Assembly (NCBI GenBank): GCA_963678705.1
Contig: OY783205.1
Span: forward strand, 7,316,001 to 7,380,000
Origin: Panorpa germanica
Lineage: Eukaryota; Arthropoda; Insecta; Mecoptera; Panorpidae
Length of the DNA stretch: 64,000 bases
Direction: 5' to 3'
Both the position numbers and the translations under genes were made by a program. Positions 19,940 to 30,514 of the stretch are shown in pieces (position 1 is the first letter of the stretch; each line of letters begins with the position of its first letter). The notes beneath the pieces were generated by a model. It did no database searches, was not told the origin of the DNA, and worked only from the letters and a program-made list of their open reading frames with translations.

Positions 19940-20592
19940 TAATCTATTCTTACTGGGAGATTCGTTTATGGTAAGATTCGGAGACAGAATGTTAGGAAAA
20001 ATGAAATACCGTGAAACAACAAATAGACGGTAGATCTAGCAGTTGGTGGAAGAAAATCGAGACAGTTAGCTAATCATTTCAATAGGATATATCCAACACT
20101 TAGGATGAGAAATGTATTAGTTATGATTGGAGTAAATGATCTTCTTCGTGTACGTATTTTATTTACATTTCTATTTCTAGTTCTAGTTCTAGTTCTTAAC
20201 TCTTGAACATATAACTTATTTATAAAAACTTGTTTATTATTGAAAAGTATATTTTTATATTCTTTAGGGTATTCCAGTACAGCAGTTTAGGCTAAACTGC
20301 TACAATATAGCTAAAAAACTTAATGGGAATAATGTTATTTGGCTGACAATTCCGCTAACGCCGAAAACCGTTAATAAAACAACGTTAACAGATGACTACA
20401 ATACATCAATATTAACCTTAAATAATAGTAAATATTAATTTAAATTTATTATAAATTTTTTACTTATATACTTTTATTAACTTGTTAAAATATTCCTTAA
20501 ACAGTAAAACCGTTCCTTATATTAGAGTTATAGATGTACGTCATCTTATCATTAGAAGAAATATTATTAGAACAGATATGTTTGAGTGGTAA
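19940..20592 (+). pseudogene. SGNH-hydrolase-like gene, plus-strand paralogue
   Basis: Three exons fit: 19940-20149 (acceptor TTTGCCAG, donor GTACGT), 20268-20428 (acceptor TTCTTTAG), and 20505-20592 (acceptor TTAAACAG, stop TAA). They carry all SGNH blocks: LFLLGDSFMVRFGD (Ser), LAVGGRKSRQL (Gly), LVMIGVNDLLR (GxND), VIWLTIPLTP, and VIDVRHLI (D-x-x-H). There is a one-base frameshift near 20030 between the Ser and Gly blocks, and the second donor looks one base short (AATAATAG|TAAAT), so this copy is probably decayed. A possible short first exon with GTAAGG after ATGG lies near 19844. Intron positions match the minus-strand gene at 17942-18411. A fold with esterase or acyl-hydrolase activity is known for the family; the substrate here is unknown. 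Confidence 0.65.
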
Positions 20593-20940
20593 AGATAATA
20601 ATACCATAAGTAATGAACTATAATGCACGTTGGTTTAAATATATATCAATTTTGCCTCAGAGGCATATATATCATAAAGAATATAAAGTTTAGATACTCT
20701 TATGTATTGATTATGATATACCATTATACTTAATGTTTAATAAGTCAAGGGCACTGAAATAAGGCATTAATAGATATGTAATTCATTACTTAGAAAACAT
20801 TGTAATCAACAAAAAACATCAACAAATCGCAACATTTCCCTTGTGAAAATGTATATGCTCGCTCTCATGTCTTGATTGGAATATACTAGTATATTTTAAA
20901 CTTTTTATAATTGACGGCAATAAGGAACTGAAACTAAAGT
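20593..20940. other. Spacer
   Basis: No gene or recognisable repeat seen between the SGNH-like paralogue and the third Helitron copy. Confidence 0.4.
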
Positions 20941-22300
20941 AAATTGTTATTATAACAGAACTTTTTAATAAACTACATTGTATGCAAATGCACTGTTATG
21001 TGATTTTCGACCTTTTGGATTGGGTATTTCTATTTTAAGATTATTCGATGATTTTACTCGCAAAAGGGCTACATATAATTGACTATGTGCAAACGCTGGT
21101 TCTCTTAATAAAACGCTAACCGTTTCAAATGTTTGTCCCTGCGATTTATTTATTGTCATGGCAAAAGCAAGACTAATAGAAAACTGTATTCTTTTGAGAG
21201 TAAATGGAAGATTTATATCGAAAGGAGGTAAAATAATTTTTGGTATAAAAGCGCGGTTACCTAAATTACTTCCACTAATTATTTCATCAACTATAACCGA
21301 ACAATGAAATTTTTTTTACTATTAGTCTCATTCCGTTTCAAAGACCATTTTTAGGGCTCATATTTCTCGAAAGAGTTATTATTGGTACGATTTTTAAATT
21401 AAGTTTATGATAAGGCATGCCAGCTGGCGTTAAACTATTCAAAAATTCTGTTGGAAAATTATTTTGCTCACCGTCCGAATCAACTAAAACAGAATCGCTA
21501 CTAAGATAAGTAATAGTCTCGCTATTTAAGATATTTATTTAAAACTTCTTCATTTATTTCTAACGAATGCTCATTTAATGGACATAATAATATTTTCGTA
21601 ATATCAATTAAATTAGTATGTTCATATATTTCGTCTACTAACGATTTATTAGCAATAAAATTTTAACCCACTCTTGTAAGACTATCTAGAAGATCTGATA
21701 CTAATCTATCGTCAATTTTAAGTAGCCATGCAATAAACTCATTTTCTTCTTCCGAAACCCTCATATTGATTGTTAAATGTTGCACGCTAAAAGCAGACCA
21801 TAAACTACTATTTTGAATGCAAGATGCAAGTACGTCTTGAACTGAACCTCGTTTTACTACAGGTAGACATTGTTGAAAGTCTCCCCCCATATGGTTCGTT
21901 ACTATTCATTAAATCGAAGAGGCATATATCGATTATATCTAAAGCAAAATAAGGTGCCATGTTAACTTCCCATATAATTAATATGGCTTCTTTGGTTATT
22001 TACCATCAACTGAATTGTGTCTTATTGATGAAGTTGAGTCTACATTTAAAGGAACTGGTAATTTAAATAGGGAATGTTCAGTACGCACTCCTTTTAATAA
22101 AGTAGCAGCAATACCAGTCCATGCTACTGATACAGCTGTTATTCCCAAACCACGTACAACATGTTATAAAGTAGTGTTACAAAAAAATTTTACCACTGCC
22201 GCCTGGACCGTCAATAAAATAACATTTCTGCTTTTCATTATCATTATTAATACTAAACATAATATTGTGGAAAATATTACGCTGTTCCAAATTTAATTGA
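20941..22300 (-). pseudogene. Helitron helicase region, third copy
   Basis: Pif1-type helicase remnants in several minus frames: a degraded Walker A (GGSGK near 22195), KLPVPLN and a broken Walker B near 21960-22070, GGDFQQCLPVVKRGSVQDV and HLTINMRV (21663-21890), and [13 protein letters not shown] with HSQLYVALLRVKSS (20965-21159, conserved motifs V and VI). Stops throughout. The Rep part of this copy is at 28505-29432 beyond the Harbinger insertion; the stretch between Rep and Walker A is deleted. Same family as the copy at 46290-53492. Confidence 0.85.
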
Positions 22301-22600
22301 TTATTATAGTTAAGACATATTCTGTTTGCTGTTTGTCTGAGTCATTATTAATTTCAACATTAACAGTTCGTTTTACCAGTAAACCAAAATTTTAAATAGT
22401 TACAATAGTAACTAAAATGTCAATAATGTCATTAATGTTTAGCTTAGTTTCTAACCTTAGTTAGTTTCCTGTCTTAGATTTTTTTACCAAAAGTGGAATA
22501 AAGTGTGCCACTAACAGTACGTATACTAATACAAACGCAAGTTAAAACGTTCTCCTTCCTTAGGACTGACACTATAGAGCCGAGCAATTATATTCGAACC
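22301..22600 (-). pseudogene. Deletion junction and Rep fragment of third Helitron
   Basis: 22301-22530 is unassigned. 22540-22600 matches Helitron Rep sequence at 9820-9880 (rich in CGTTCTCCTTCCT and GCCGAGCA) and is interrupted by the Harbinger element starting near 22601; the matching continuation is at 28505. Confidence 0.7.
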
Positions 22601-22979
22601 GGGGGCTCTATTCCTGAGTTTTGCGAGCAATGTGATCGATCGAACATCGATTTTTATCACAATAAAAAATTAGAACTTCTAGAGACAAAAAATTAACTTT
22701 TAGAAATGCAAGTAGAAGCAATAAATAAAATTACGGATAGGCTGTGCAAACCATAAAATTCGCATATTATTATAATTTTTGTTATACATATTTTGTTATT
22801 TATATATTTATTTAATTCATTATAATTAATAATTATTAAATATTATTACAATAAATGTATTTAGTATTATTATAAAGTTTTCATAAAGTACAATTTAATT
22901 ATTAAAAATAGTTCTTATTAATTTCTTTTGGCTTTGTTTTGTCTCTGACAGTAATCTACTATTTATGCTACTGAGAGGA

Positions 22980-23720
22980 CCATCACTTCTGTGTGATCTT
23001 TACTAATTTTACTAAAAGATTTACTAATAGGTTATCCATAGGGTTATCGTCTGACGACACCGGCACATCTTGTTCGTTGTTGCCAATGCAAAGATTATGT
23101 AAAATACAGTATGTATTTATTATTTCTGAAGCTATGTTTGGGCAATAGTGTAGTGCTCCGTATTTTAAACAGCATCTAAAGCGCATCTTCCATTCACTTG
23201 TTCGATTATACTGCGTGTATATGAATGCTTAGGATTATTTCGGGTCTCCGGAGAATTTGGTTCAGCAACTTGAAGCGGCGTGTACATCAATGGTCGAAGC
23301 GCATATCCAGAATCATCTGAAACAAATGTTATTTAATAACTAATTATTCATTATTAATATATTTATTATTTACTATCACAGTACCTAGTAAATAGTAGCA
23401 GTTGGGTTTACTTTGATGTAGCTATTTCATCAGGGACTGCTCACTACACTTATTCCAGAATTGCGAATCATGTATACTGCCAGGAAATTTTGCGTTAACA
23501 CTAATCATTTTCTTGTTTGCATCACAAATCTAGAAATTTGAGTTAGTAAATACGATAGATATTCAATAATTGAATTACTGTAAAGCATTGTTTTATACCA
23601 ATTGCACATTGATTGAATGATATCCTATTCTATTGTCAAACATATACTCTGGACATACTGGATCATTTGATGGTGGTGGAAAAATGGCTACATGAGTGCA
23701 AACAATGCGGCCCACAACTC
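22980..23720 (-). pseudogene. HARBI1-like transposase, broken
   Basis: Exon-like blocks in transcription order: VCTHVAIFPPPSNDP and YMFDNRIGYHSINVQLV (about 23590-23715); an intron GTATAAAAC...AATTTCTAG; ICDANKKMISVNAKFPGSIH with HDSQFWNKC (about 23430-23525); then DSGYALRPLMYTPLQVAEP and MRFRCCLKYGALHYCP...CILHNLCI (22983-23320). This is the DDE_Tnp_4 order. The first catalytic Asp in the usual DCTH is Val (VCTH), and there are stops and a shift near 23190, so it is inactive. It would have cut and pasted the parent element. Confidence 0.85.
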
Positions 23721-23905
23721 CAGAAAGGTTAGACGTAAAAGCTTGACAAATTTTCTCTCCGTCAACTCAAAAGCATCGTTATAAGTTCTAAACTGAATTT
23801 CTTCGTCAATCATATGCCATTCTGCTTCTTCTATAGAAGCAACACCGTTTAATGGCATACTCGTTAAATTAACCATTACAATATTTATATTATGTATAAT
23901 ATTAA

Positions 23906-24821
23906 TGTAGACTTTTTATCGTCTACATTAGTAGTTTTTGAATCTATTACCATCCCGGTACAGACTCCGCTTTGCAGGTTAGAATTAACAACCACGTGTT
24001 GCGATTCTATTATGCAGCCTAGAACTATTCAATCACTGTTGATAGCTCACAATTTGTAGGTTATATCTCTAACCATCTGTTGAGATCCTAATTTGTAGGT
24101 ACTTTCCCACAATTATAAGTTACAAATAACATCAGCCTAAGGTTGATGTACAATACAACAATATAGTTCCTTTTAAAACGAGTAAACACATAATTTGGCT
24201 ATTAATAGTTTAATCACTTATCAAAGTCACAATATTACATCTACATAAAGTTAATTAATCTTAATTATATTCACAACAAAATACAGTAGATTAAATACAA
24301 TATAGTTCTTTACAATGTTAATGCGTTTTACTTCGTAATGCGCCATTACAATTGTCCATAGTTAACAACACAATATTCTTAATGAAAATACACCTTAGTA
24401 CTAAACATTAAATTTGCTGTCTAACTCTATTGTTTACGCTAATCACAATATCAATTATATTACACCTAGTAATTAATTTAACTATGATTTTATATTCACT
24501 AAAATAGCAACCAAATACAACTAGTATTATTATTTCGCCATTTTTTATGAACACTTTTTGCACACGACACGTTGTACGTGTATTCATGAGACAACGCCTT
24601 GATGACTCATAAGCATACACCACAGCGGGTAAATGCCGGTGTCAAGAGTTTCGGGGTCTACATGTCGCATTACATGTAATGGCAAGCATCTGTTGTCAAG
24701 AGTACAATATAATATAACTAATATTATCAAAGATCCTAACCTATATTACAGATTACTTATTTCTATTTCTTAAAACTAAATATAATTTAACTTAAAATTA
24801 ATCCTTAAAAAATAACCCACA
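23906..24821 (-). repeat. 3' LTR of the Gypsy element
   Basis: About 916 bp, minus-strand start TGTGGGTTATT. Its far end carries a small hairpin AATGTAGAC/GTCTACATT (23903-23928) not kept in the other LTR, which begins TGGGGGTTTTT instead. Confidence 0.88.
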
Positions 24822-24881
24822 TCTCGGCCCTTCCTGACTAGTAACTGTCCTCAGTTGCTACATTCATCCTCGCCCTTGATG

Positions 24882-25532
24882 TCATCTTGTCTGCAGATGT
24901 AGAAGTCCTGTCTGGCCCTTCATACTCTCCTGCTTCCTCCACGTCATAACGATCATTTCCTTAATTTTCGTTATTCTGTATGGTCCTTTAATTTTAGCTT
25001 TAGCTTTAGCTCCTGTTGCTTTAGTAGGTAACAACCAAACAAACTTTGTAAAAGCATTTACTTTAACGAGAATATGTTTATACTTTTTGCTTGTTGTCTT
25101 ACACCTTCTACCGTAGCTAATTCTGTTTTCTTGCTGAACTTTTAGAATAATTCCTTTATCCTCTTCTCTCAGCTTCTTGCGTTTTTCTACAAACTCATTT
25201 TGTATTTCTTCTGCTTGTACCCTCTCCTTTGGCTTCGGAAAATGCTTAACGGCCTTGTCCTTATCCTTCGAGGAACGAACAGTGTCTTGATTGGTTTTCA
25301 TTTTAACCCCAATCTTCAATTCGTTTTCTTTTATACACTTCCCTGTATAATTCTTTGCTTGTTGCGTCTTCTTTGGCTTCGGAAAATGCTTGTCTGCTTT
25401 GACCTTATCCTTAGAGGGACGAACATTGCCTTGTTTCCTCATCTTCGGCTTCGGAAAATGCTTGGCTGCTTTTACCTTACCCTTAGATAGACGAACAATG
25501 TCTTGTTTCACTGCACAACCTAGGTCATTCAT
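24882..25532 (-). CDS. Gypsy ORF continuation: lysine-rich repeats plus integrase remnant
   Basis: 216 codons in the same frame as gag-protease, separated from it by one TAG (25536-25538). The N-terminal half has three copies of a VR-SK-K-KA-KHFPKPK motif (around residues 13-30, 36-54 and 80-98), very basic. The C-terminal half has KHILVKVNAFTKFVWLLPTK, from the integrase catalytic core, and IKGPYRITKI from the integrase C-terminus; the sequence between is deleted. No catalytic integrase can be made. The repeats are not a usual part of Gypsy pol and may have expanded after the RT deletion. Confidence 0.75.
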   Translation of the reverse strand: MNDLGCAVKQDIVRLSKGKVKAAKHFPKPKMRKQGNVRPSKDKVKADKHFPKPKKTQQAKNYTGKCIKENELKIGVKMKTNQDTVRSSKDKDKAVKHFPKPKERVQAEEIQNEFVEKRKKLREEDKGIILKVQQENRISYGRRCKTTSKKYKHILVKVNAFTKFVWLLPTKATGAKAKAKIKGPYRITKIKEMIVMTWRKQESMKGQTGLLHLQTR

Positions 25533-25535
25533 TTC

Positions 25536-27083
25536 CTAAGCTGCCTGTATGACATCCTTTTCTAACCCTTCACCCCGCTGCTCTGCAACAACTAGTCGAT
25601 CTGCAGGTGGTAGTCTAAGCGATCTAGAAAATATAGGAGTATCATTTTTCAATACAATTGTCTTTACACTTTTAGAGTTGCGTAACTCTTTACGTTTGTC
25701 ATTGTCCACTGACTCGTGTATTTTATTAACAACATTTTTATCGTTTATATGAGATAAGTCTAGTTCACTTTCTTTATCACCATAGTCTATTTTCATTGTC
25801 ATTAATTGTTTAACCTCACTTTTATCTACATCTTTATCGCTATAAAGTTTATGAAATTTAACCCCGGTTTTATCAATTACTACTTTAGCTTTAGCTATAA
25901 TGTCCAATCCTATCACCATGTTCATATGCATTGCATGAGATGGTAACACTTCAAAATAACCCACGTAAGGTTCTGAATCAATTTCAATGTCCAATTCAAT
26001 TCTACCTATAGAATTTACTCTTGAGTTTGATAAACCACGTATTGTTATTTCAGAGTCATATAATTTAACATTCTTTAATGTTTTAAAATAATCTTCCCGC
26101 ACTGCTGACAAATCACTGCCAGTGTCTATTAAAGCATTTACATTACTCCTGTTATTAACACAAATTGATTTTATCATTTCAACTTTCATAACATTATGTT
26201 CCGCTTTAACAGTTTTTATTTTAGTGTTACAGTTTCGGCTAACATGTCCATAATTACCACAATTAGAACATTTATAACCCTTGTCTTTATCAGGACACAC
26301 TTTAGATGAGTGTGATATCGAACCACAATTAAAACATTTAATCTTCTCACCTGTTGTCTCGATTTTAGTTTTTGTACCTGGCCTAGATCTCCTATCATAG
26401 TCCTGGGTATCCATTTTCATTTTTTCATATTGTTCCAGCTTACGTCTAAGTTGTCCAATATTCTCAGCTCCATAAAGTATTACTTTATTAACTGCACTGT
26501 CGCGAATTCCTGCTATGATATAATCCATGATAGCTGCTTCTTCGACGTCTGCTTGTCTAGCTATATCTAAAATATCATACACATATTGACGGATACTTTC
26601 CCCAGCTTTCTTCACCCTTTGTTGAAGCATTTTGTGAACCTGCGCGCTATTTAAACTCGTATCGAATTCATCAATCAAATACGATTTAAATGTATCCCAA
26701 TTTATTATCCTGGTTTCGAAATTAACAAATTGTTTTGCTGTATCAGTCAACAATCTCCTGGCATACAAATATCTGTATTTTGCATCTATTTCTGCCTGGT
26801 CGCAGAAATCATCAAATTGTTTAATCCACAATCTGACATTTTTAAGTCCATCATATTTAGGTAAAGCCAATTCTAAATCTAAAAATGTATAATTAGTTTT
26901 ATTGACTGTTTCATTGTTTACAGACCTATTATTCTGTTCACCGACACGGCTATTAAATGAGTTCATTCTTGACAATAATTCTGCACGATTCCCACGTTGA
27001 CTAAGTCCAACAAAATTGAGTTCTTGCCGTAGCTCTGCCACTGACAAATTGTCTAATTCCTGTGTCATTGTTATAATTTTCAC
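25536..27083 (-). CDS. Gypsy gag-protease with N-terminal SAP motif
   Basis: 515 codons, probable start at the first or sixth residue (MTQELDNL). Residues 12-42 match a SAP DNA-binding motif (LSVAELRQELNFVGLSQRGN). Then a capsid-like region (LPKYDGLKNVRLWIKQF, 74-90; FKSYLIDEF; GESIRQYVYDILDIARQ), two CCHC knuckles (250-263 and 272-285), and an aspartic protease with LIDTGSDLSAV (Asp320-Thr-Gly) and MNMVIGLDII. It ends in RLPPADRLVVAEQ, the lead-in to RT, and then VIQAA and TAG; RT is deleted. The frame is clean, so the product could still be made and processed. Confidence 0.9.
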   Translation of the reverse strand: MKIITMTQELDNLSVAELRQELNFVGLSQRGNRAELLSRMNSFNSRVGEQNNRSVNNETVNKTNYTFLDLELALPKYDGLKNVRLWIKQFDDFCDQAEIDAKYRYLYARRLLTDTAKQFVNFETRIINWDTFKSYLIDEFDTSLNSAQVHKMLQQRVKKAGESIRQYVYDILDIARQADVEEAAIMDYIIAGIRDSAVNKVILYGAENIGQLRRKLEQYEKMKMDTQDYDRRSRPGTKTKIETTGEKIKCFNCGSISHSSKVCPDKDKGYKCSNCGNYGHVSRNCNTKIKTVKAEHNVMKVEMIKSICVNNRSNVNALIDTGSDLSAVREDYFKTLKNVKLYDSEITIRGLSNSRVNSIGRIELDIEIDSEPYVGYFEVLPSHAMHMNMVIGLDIIAKAKVVIDKTGVKFHKLYSDKDVDKSEVKQLMTMKIDYGDKESELDLSHINDKNVVNKIHESVDNDKRKELRNSKSVKTIVLKNDTPIFSRSLRLPPADRLVVAEQRGEGLEKDVIQAA

Positions 27084-27275
27084 TGCTGTACAATTACTTT
27101 AATGAGCAAACTGTACACTAAGTTTTCCTCTGGTTCTAAGGTGAAAAATAATCTTAGCTGAATATTTTTGATTTCAACCTTATCCAGTTGATCATTTAGT
27201 CTGGTTCTAAGGTTAAAAATAATCTTAACTGAATATTTTTGATTTCGCCCTTATCCCGGTTGAGAGCCCCCAATT

Positions 27276-28188
27276 TGGGGGTTTTTAATCTACATTAGTA
27301 GTTTTTAAATCTATTACCATCCCGGTACAGACTCCGCTTTGCAGGTTAGAATTAACAACCACGTGTTGCGATTCTATTATGCAGCCTAGAACTATTCAAT
27401 CTCTGTTGATAGCTCACAATTTGTAGGTTATATCTCTAACCATCTGTTGAGATCCTAATTTGTAGGTACTTTCCCACAATTATAAGTTACAAATAACATC
27501 AGCCTAAGGTTGATGTACAATACAACAATATAGTTCCTTTTAAAACGAGTAAACACATAATTTGGCTATTAATAGTTTAATCACTTATCAAAGTCATAAA
27601 ATTATATCTAAATAAAGTTAATCAATCTTAATTATATTCACAACAAAATACAGTAGATTAAATACAATATAGTTCTTTACAATGTTAATGCGTTTTACTT
27701 CGTAATGCGCCATTACAATTGTCCATAGTTAACAACACAATATTCTTAATGAAAATACACCTTAGTACTAAACATTAAATTTGCTGTCTAACTCTATTGT
27801 TTACGCTAATCACAATATCAATTATATTACACCTAGTAATTAATTTAACTATGATTTTATATTCACTAAAATAGCAACCAAATACAACTAGTATTATTCT
27901 TTCGCCATTTTTTATGAACACTTTTTGCACACGACACGTTGTACGTGTATTCATGAGACAACGCCTTGATGACTCATAAGCATACACCACAGCGGGTAAA
28001 TGCCGGTGTCAAGAGTTTCGGGGTCTACATGTCGCATTACATGTAATAGCAAGCATCTGTTGTCAAGAGTACAATATAATATAACTAATATTATCAAAGA
28101 TCCTAACCTATATTACAGATTACTTATTTCTATTTCTTAAAACTAAATATAATTTAACTTAAAATTAATCCTTAAAAAATAACCCACA
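27276..28188 (-). repeat. 5' LTR of the Gypsy element
   Basis: 913 bp. Ends ...AAAACCCCCA on the minus strand directly before the primer-binding region at 27250-27275. TTAA follows at 28189. Confidence 0.9.
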
Positions 28189-28504
28189 TTAATATTATAT
28201 ATTTATTTATATAAATTATATTATATAAAGTAATGTCACTACTGACGTTTATAATACATAATTAAATAAGTTATGTTTAAAAAATACTCTGGGAAATAGT
28301 CCCAGCCAATCAGAATCACTGAATTTATCGTTCGAATGAAATTCGTTTGATAAATAGCAACCGAGCAAATATTCCATTTTTTTTATAATCACATAGTCCG
28401 ATATTATTACAATAATTTTCAGGAATACCATTTATGACTATATCGAATGATTTTAGCGGAAAAGTGAACGATATTCGATTCGATCAAACTCAGGAATAGA
28501 GCCT

Positions 28505-29432
28505 TATATCGTTTCCGCTGTGTCTTAATTTTTTTACGATTAAATACGATATGTTCCGGAATTTCAGTGCAAAAATAATTTCCAAAATCTACTGAAGTTA
28601 AATTTAATTTAAAACATGCATTTAACGTGGTGTTAACATGATTTAATATTGCCGATTCTTCCTCACCAGGTGTGAAAAGTATGCTTTGATGATTCTCCAT
28701 ATGCACTGCTAAACTATATATAGAGAGTGTTTCAAATTGCATATCGTATCCAAATATACGCCATATGACTTCTGGCGCACTAACGCAGCATAAAAAGAAA
28801 CTTCGTCTCAATTTAGTTGGTTCTGTCTTTCCGTAGACACATCAACATTGGCACAATCATGCCCTTAATAAATATATTTAAATAGATATTTAATGCTTTT
28901 AACCGAAACGCCAATTTCCACATATATATGGCAATTATATTTATACGATAAATATTTATTGTATGGAACTATCCAGCGGTTATCAACAGCGTCAAACAGC
29001 GTATTTAAATTTACCATTTCTTTCAAAAAATGCAATTTTAGAATTATTCCCGTGACGCCTGTATAACCGTTAATATTATTTATTGTTTCTGGTTCAAATT
29101 CTTTCGGTAAGCGCTTAGTACATTCGAAATTTGTCATACATGGCGATTTGGGATTGACTGTTTCATAGTGCCTACGTACGTTACTAGTTATTTTTAATAA
29201 CACTATATTATTCTGATTCCGTTTCAATATTTGATATTTCGGCATATACTATTTTATCAATAGCTTCGGAATTTCTAATTTTATACTCGCTGGTTAAAAT
29301 AATTAAAATATGAATATGGGGCAACCCACGGTTTTGAAATTCGACTATAGACATCATAGCACCTACTTTTCCAAAAATGTTTACTTTAAATAAATCATTT
29401 AATAATTCCTTCATTTTTAAATTCAATATCAA
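28505..29432 (-). pseudogene. Helitron Rep region, third copy
   Basis: Minus strand, in order: KVNIFGKVGAMMSIVEFQNR with GLPHIHILIIL (29208-29432, HUH motif), CMTNFECTKRLPKEFEPET (28865-29245), then YLFKYI (tyrosine region near 28865-28890), HMENHQSILFTPGEEESAI and the YFCTEIPEHIVF block (28419-28811). Several frame breaks. Continues into 22540-22600 once the Harbinger element is removed. Confidence 0.85.
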
Positions 29433-29444
29433 TTTATACAGTGG

Positions 29445-29690
29445 CAGTATTTCACAACATTACTATTGCAAATAATTTGCCACTTGATGAAGAATACATG
29501 CACCAACAAAATGATTATGGTAATGATAAATTTACGATATTATTAATATCATATACGTAAAATAATTAATACATTTGTTCATTCCTTCAGATACCGTGCA
29601 ACCATCTGAACATGAATTTGATCAAAATGAGCGAAATAGGCGAACACTAGGCCAAGCAGCAAGACAATTATGTATCAGAATAAATTATTA
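29445..29690 (+). pseudogene. C-terminal exons of a second HARBI1-like transposase
   Basis: Plus strand: an exon after ATTTATACAG encodes VFHNITIANNLPLDEEYMHQ to GTAATG near 29520, and a second after CATTCCTTCAG encodes DTVQPSEHEFDQNERNRRT and LGQAARQL. The ..VxHNIxI... and ..G...R..L.. blocks match HARBI1 C-termini. The catalytic part is missing on the left, where Helitron sequence abuts, so this is a 3' remnant. Confidence 0.6.
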
Positions 29691-29762
29691 TTATTTTTTT
29701 AAATTATTAACATAAATTATATTTATTATTTATATACAATATAAAAAAATATAATACAAATT

Positions 29763-30345
29763 TTATAATTTTTTAATTTTCTCCGTAATGAGCTCTATCC
29801 TCGCTTCAATTAATTGTTTCATTCTTTCTGATTCTTCCATTTGTAGAGTCAGTCGTCTTTCATCTATCTTTACCCTTGCTTCCATTGATTTTGCCATAGA
29901 AGCAAGAGCAGAAGCTACTTGATCAACCTGGTTTCCGACTGTTACTGATCTGTCTCTGTAAGAATCGGCGATATCTGTCAAGCAATTTGTTCCGCTGCGA
30001 GCTAAAACTTAAATAACATTAATATGGCTTTGTCATATAAATAATTTGTTTGTATTGAATAGCTAATTTTAAGAAGAATTATTATACTTTTTCTACTTGT
30101 TTTTCTACTTTCAGTAGGTAGAACAATAAGGTAAACAGTAGGCCCAACCATTTCACATTCCATAGGTATTTCATCTCCAGATTCCTTTAAATCAAATAAA
30201 TTCTTAGTTTTTCTAAGATTTATAATAAACCTACTAAAAACAACTTACAATGTTGGAATAGACTTCTTGAAATATTTCACTGTTAGCTTCAACCTCAGTT
30301 GAGGTTGAAGCTGCAGTCTGGGGGTTCTCTGTTTCGTGTTCCATC
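29763..30345 (-). pseudogene. Multi-exon accessory gene remnant, probably of the second Harbinger
   Basis: Minus strand. First exon starts MEHETENPQTAASTSTEVEA near 30345 and ends at GTAAGT near 30250. A middle part encodes NLFDLKESGDEIPMECEMVG and PTVYLIVLPTESRK (about 30100-30210). The last exon (after GTTTTAG, about 30008 to 29763) encodes DIADSYRDRSVTVGNQVDQV and a coiled-coil tail of repeated Glu/Lys/Arg (MEARVKIDERRLTLQMEESE). It converges on the transposase remnant, as the two Harbinger genes often do. No Myb/SANT core is visible. Confidence 0.4.
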
Positions 30346-30514
30346 TTTATATAATTGAATTATTATTATAAACCGCTATATATAAATAGTTAACATAATA
30401 GCTTATACTAACATAAAACCCTGCAGTAAACGCAAGAGCCGGATCTGCCGTTATTACTGTTTTACACAGAATATGTAGCAGCCTTTCCTCAATATTAGTT
30501 AATTTTAATTGGGA

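Larger units (their letters stand above)
23906..28188 (-). mobile_element. Ty3/Gypsy-type LTR retrotransposon, internally deleted
   Basis: LTRs at 23906-24821 and 27276-28188, flanked by TTAA (23902-23905 and 28189-28192). Minus orientation: primer-binding region TTGGGGGCTCTCAACCGGGA just inside the right LTR, resembling a tRNA-Pro site; polypurine tract AGGAAGGGCCGAGA just inside the left LTR. The interior has gag-protease and an integrase remnant only; RT and RNase H are gone. LTRs differ by roughly a dozen substitutions by eye, plus length differences near the start. Inserted into the Harbinger element. Confidence 0.93.
22601..28504 (-). mobile_element. PIF/Harbinger element, split by a Gypsy insertion
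   Basis: Left end GGGGGCTCTATTCCTGAG (22601) and right end CTCAGGAATAGAGCC (ending near 28503) are terminal inverted repeats. They interrupt Helitron sequence that is continuous across the two flanks. The transposase lies on the minus strand at 22980-23720. Removing the Gypsy element leaves about 1.6 kb, too short for both Harbinger genes, so it was already reduced. A clean target duplication is not visible. Confidence 0.8.
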
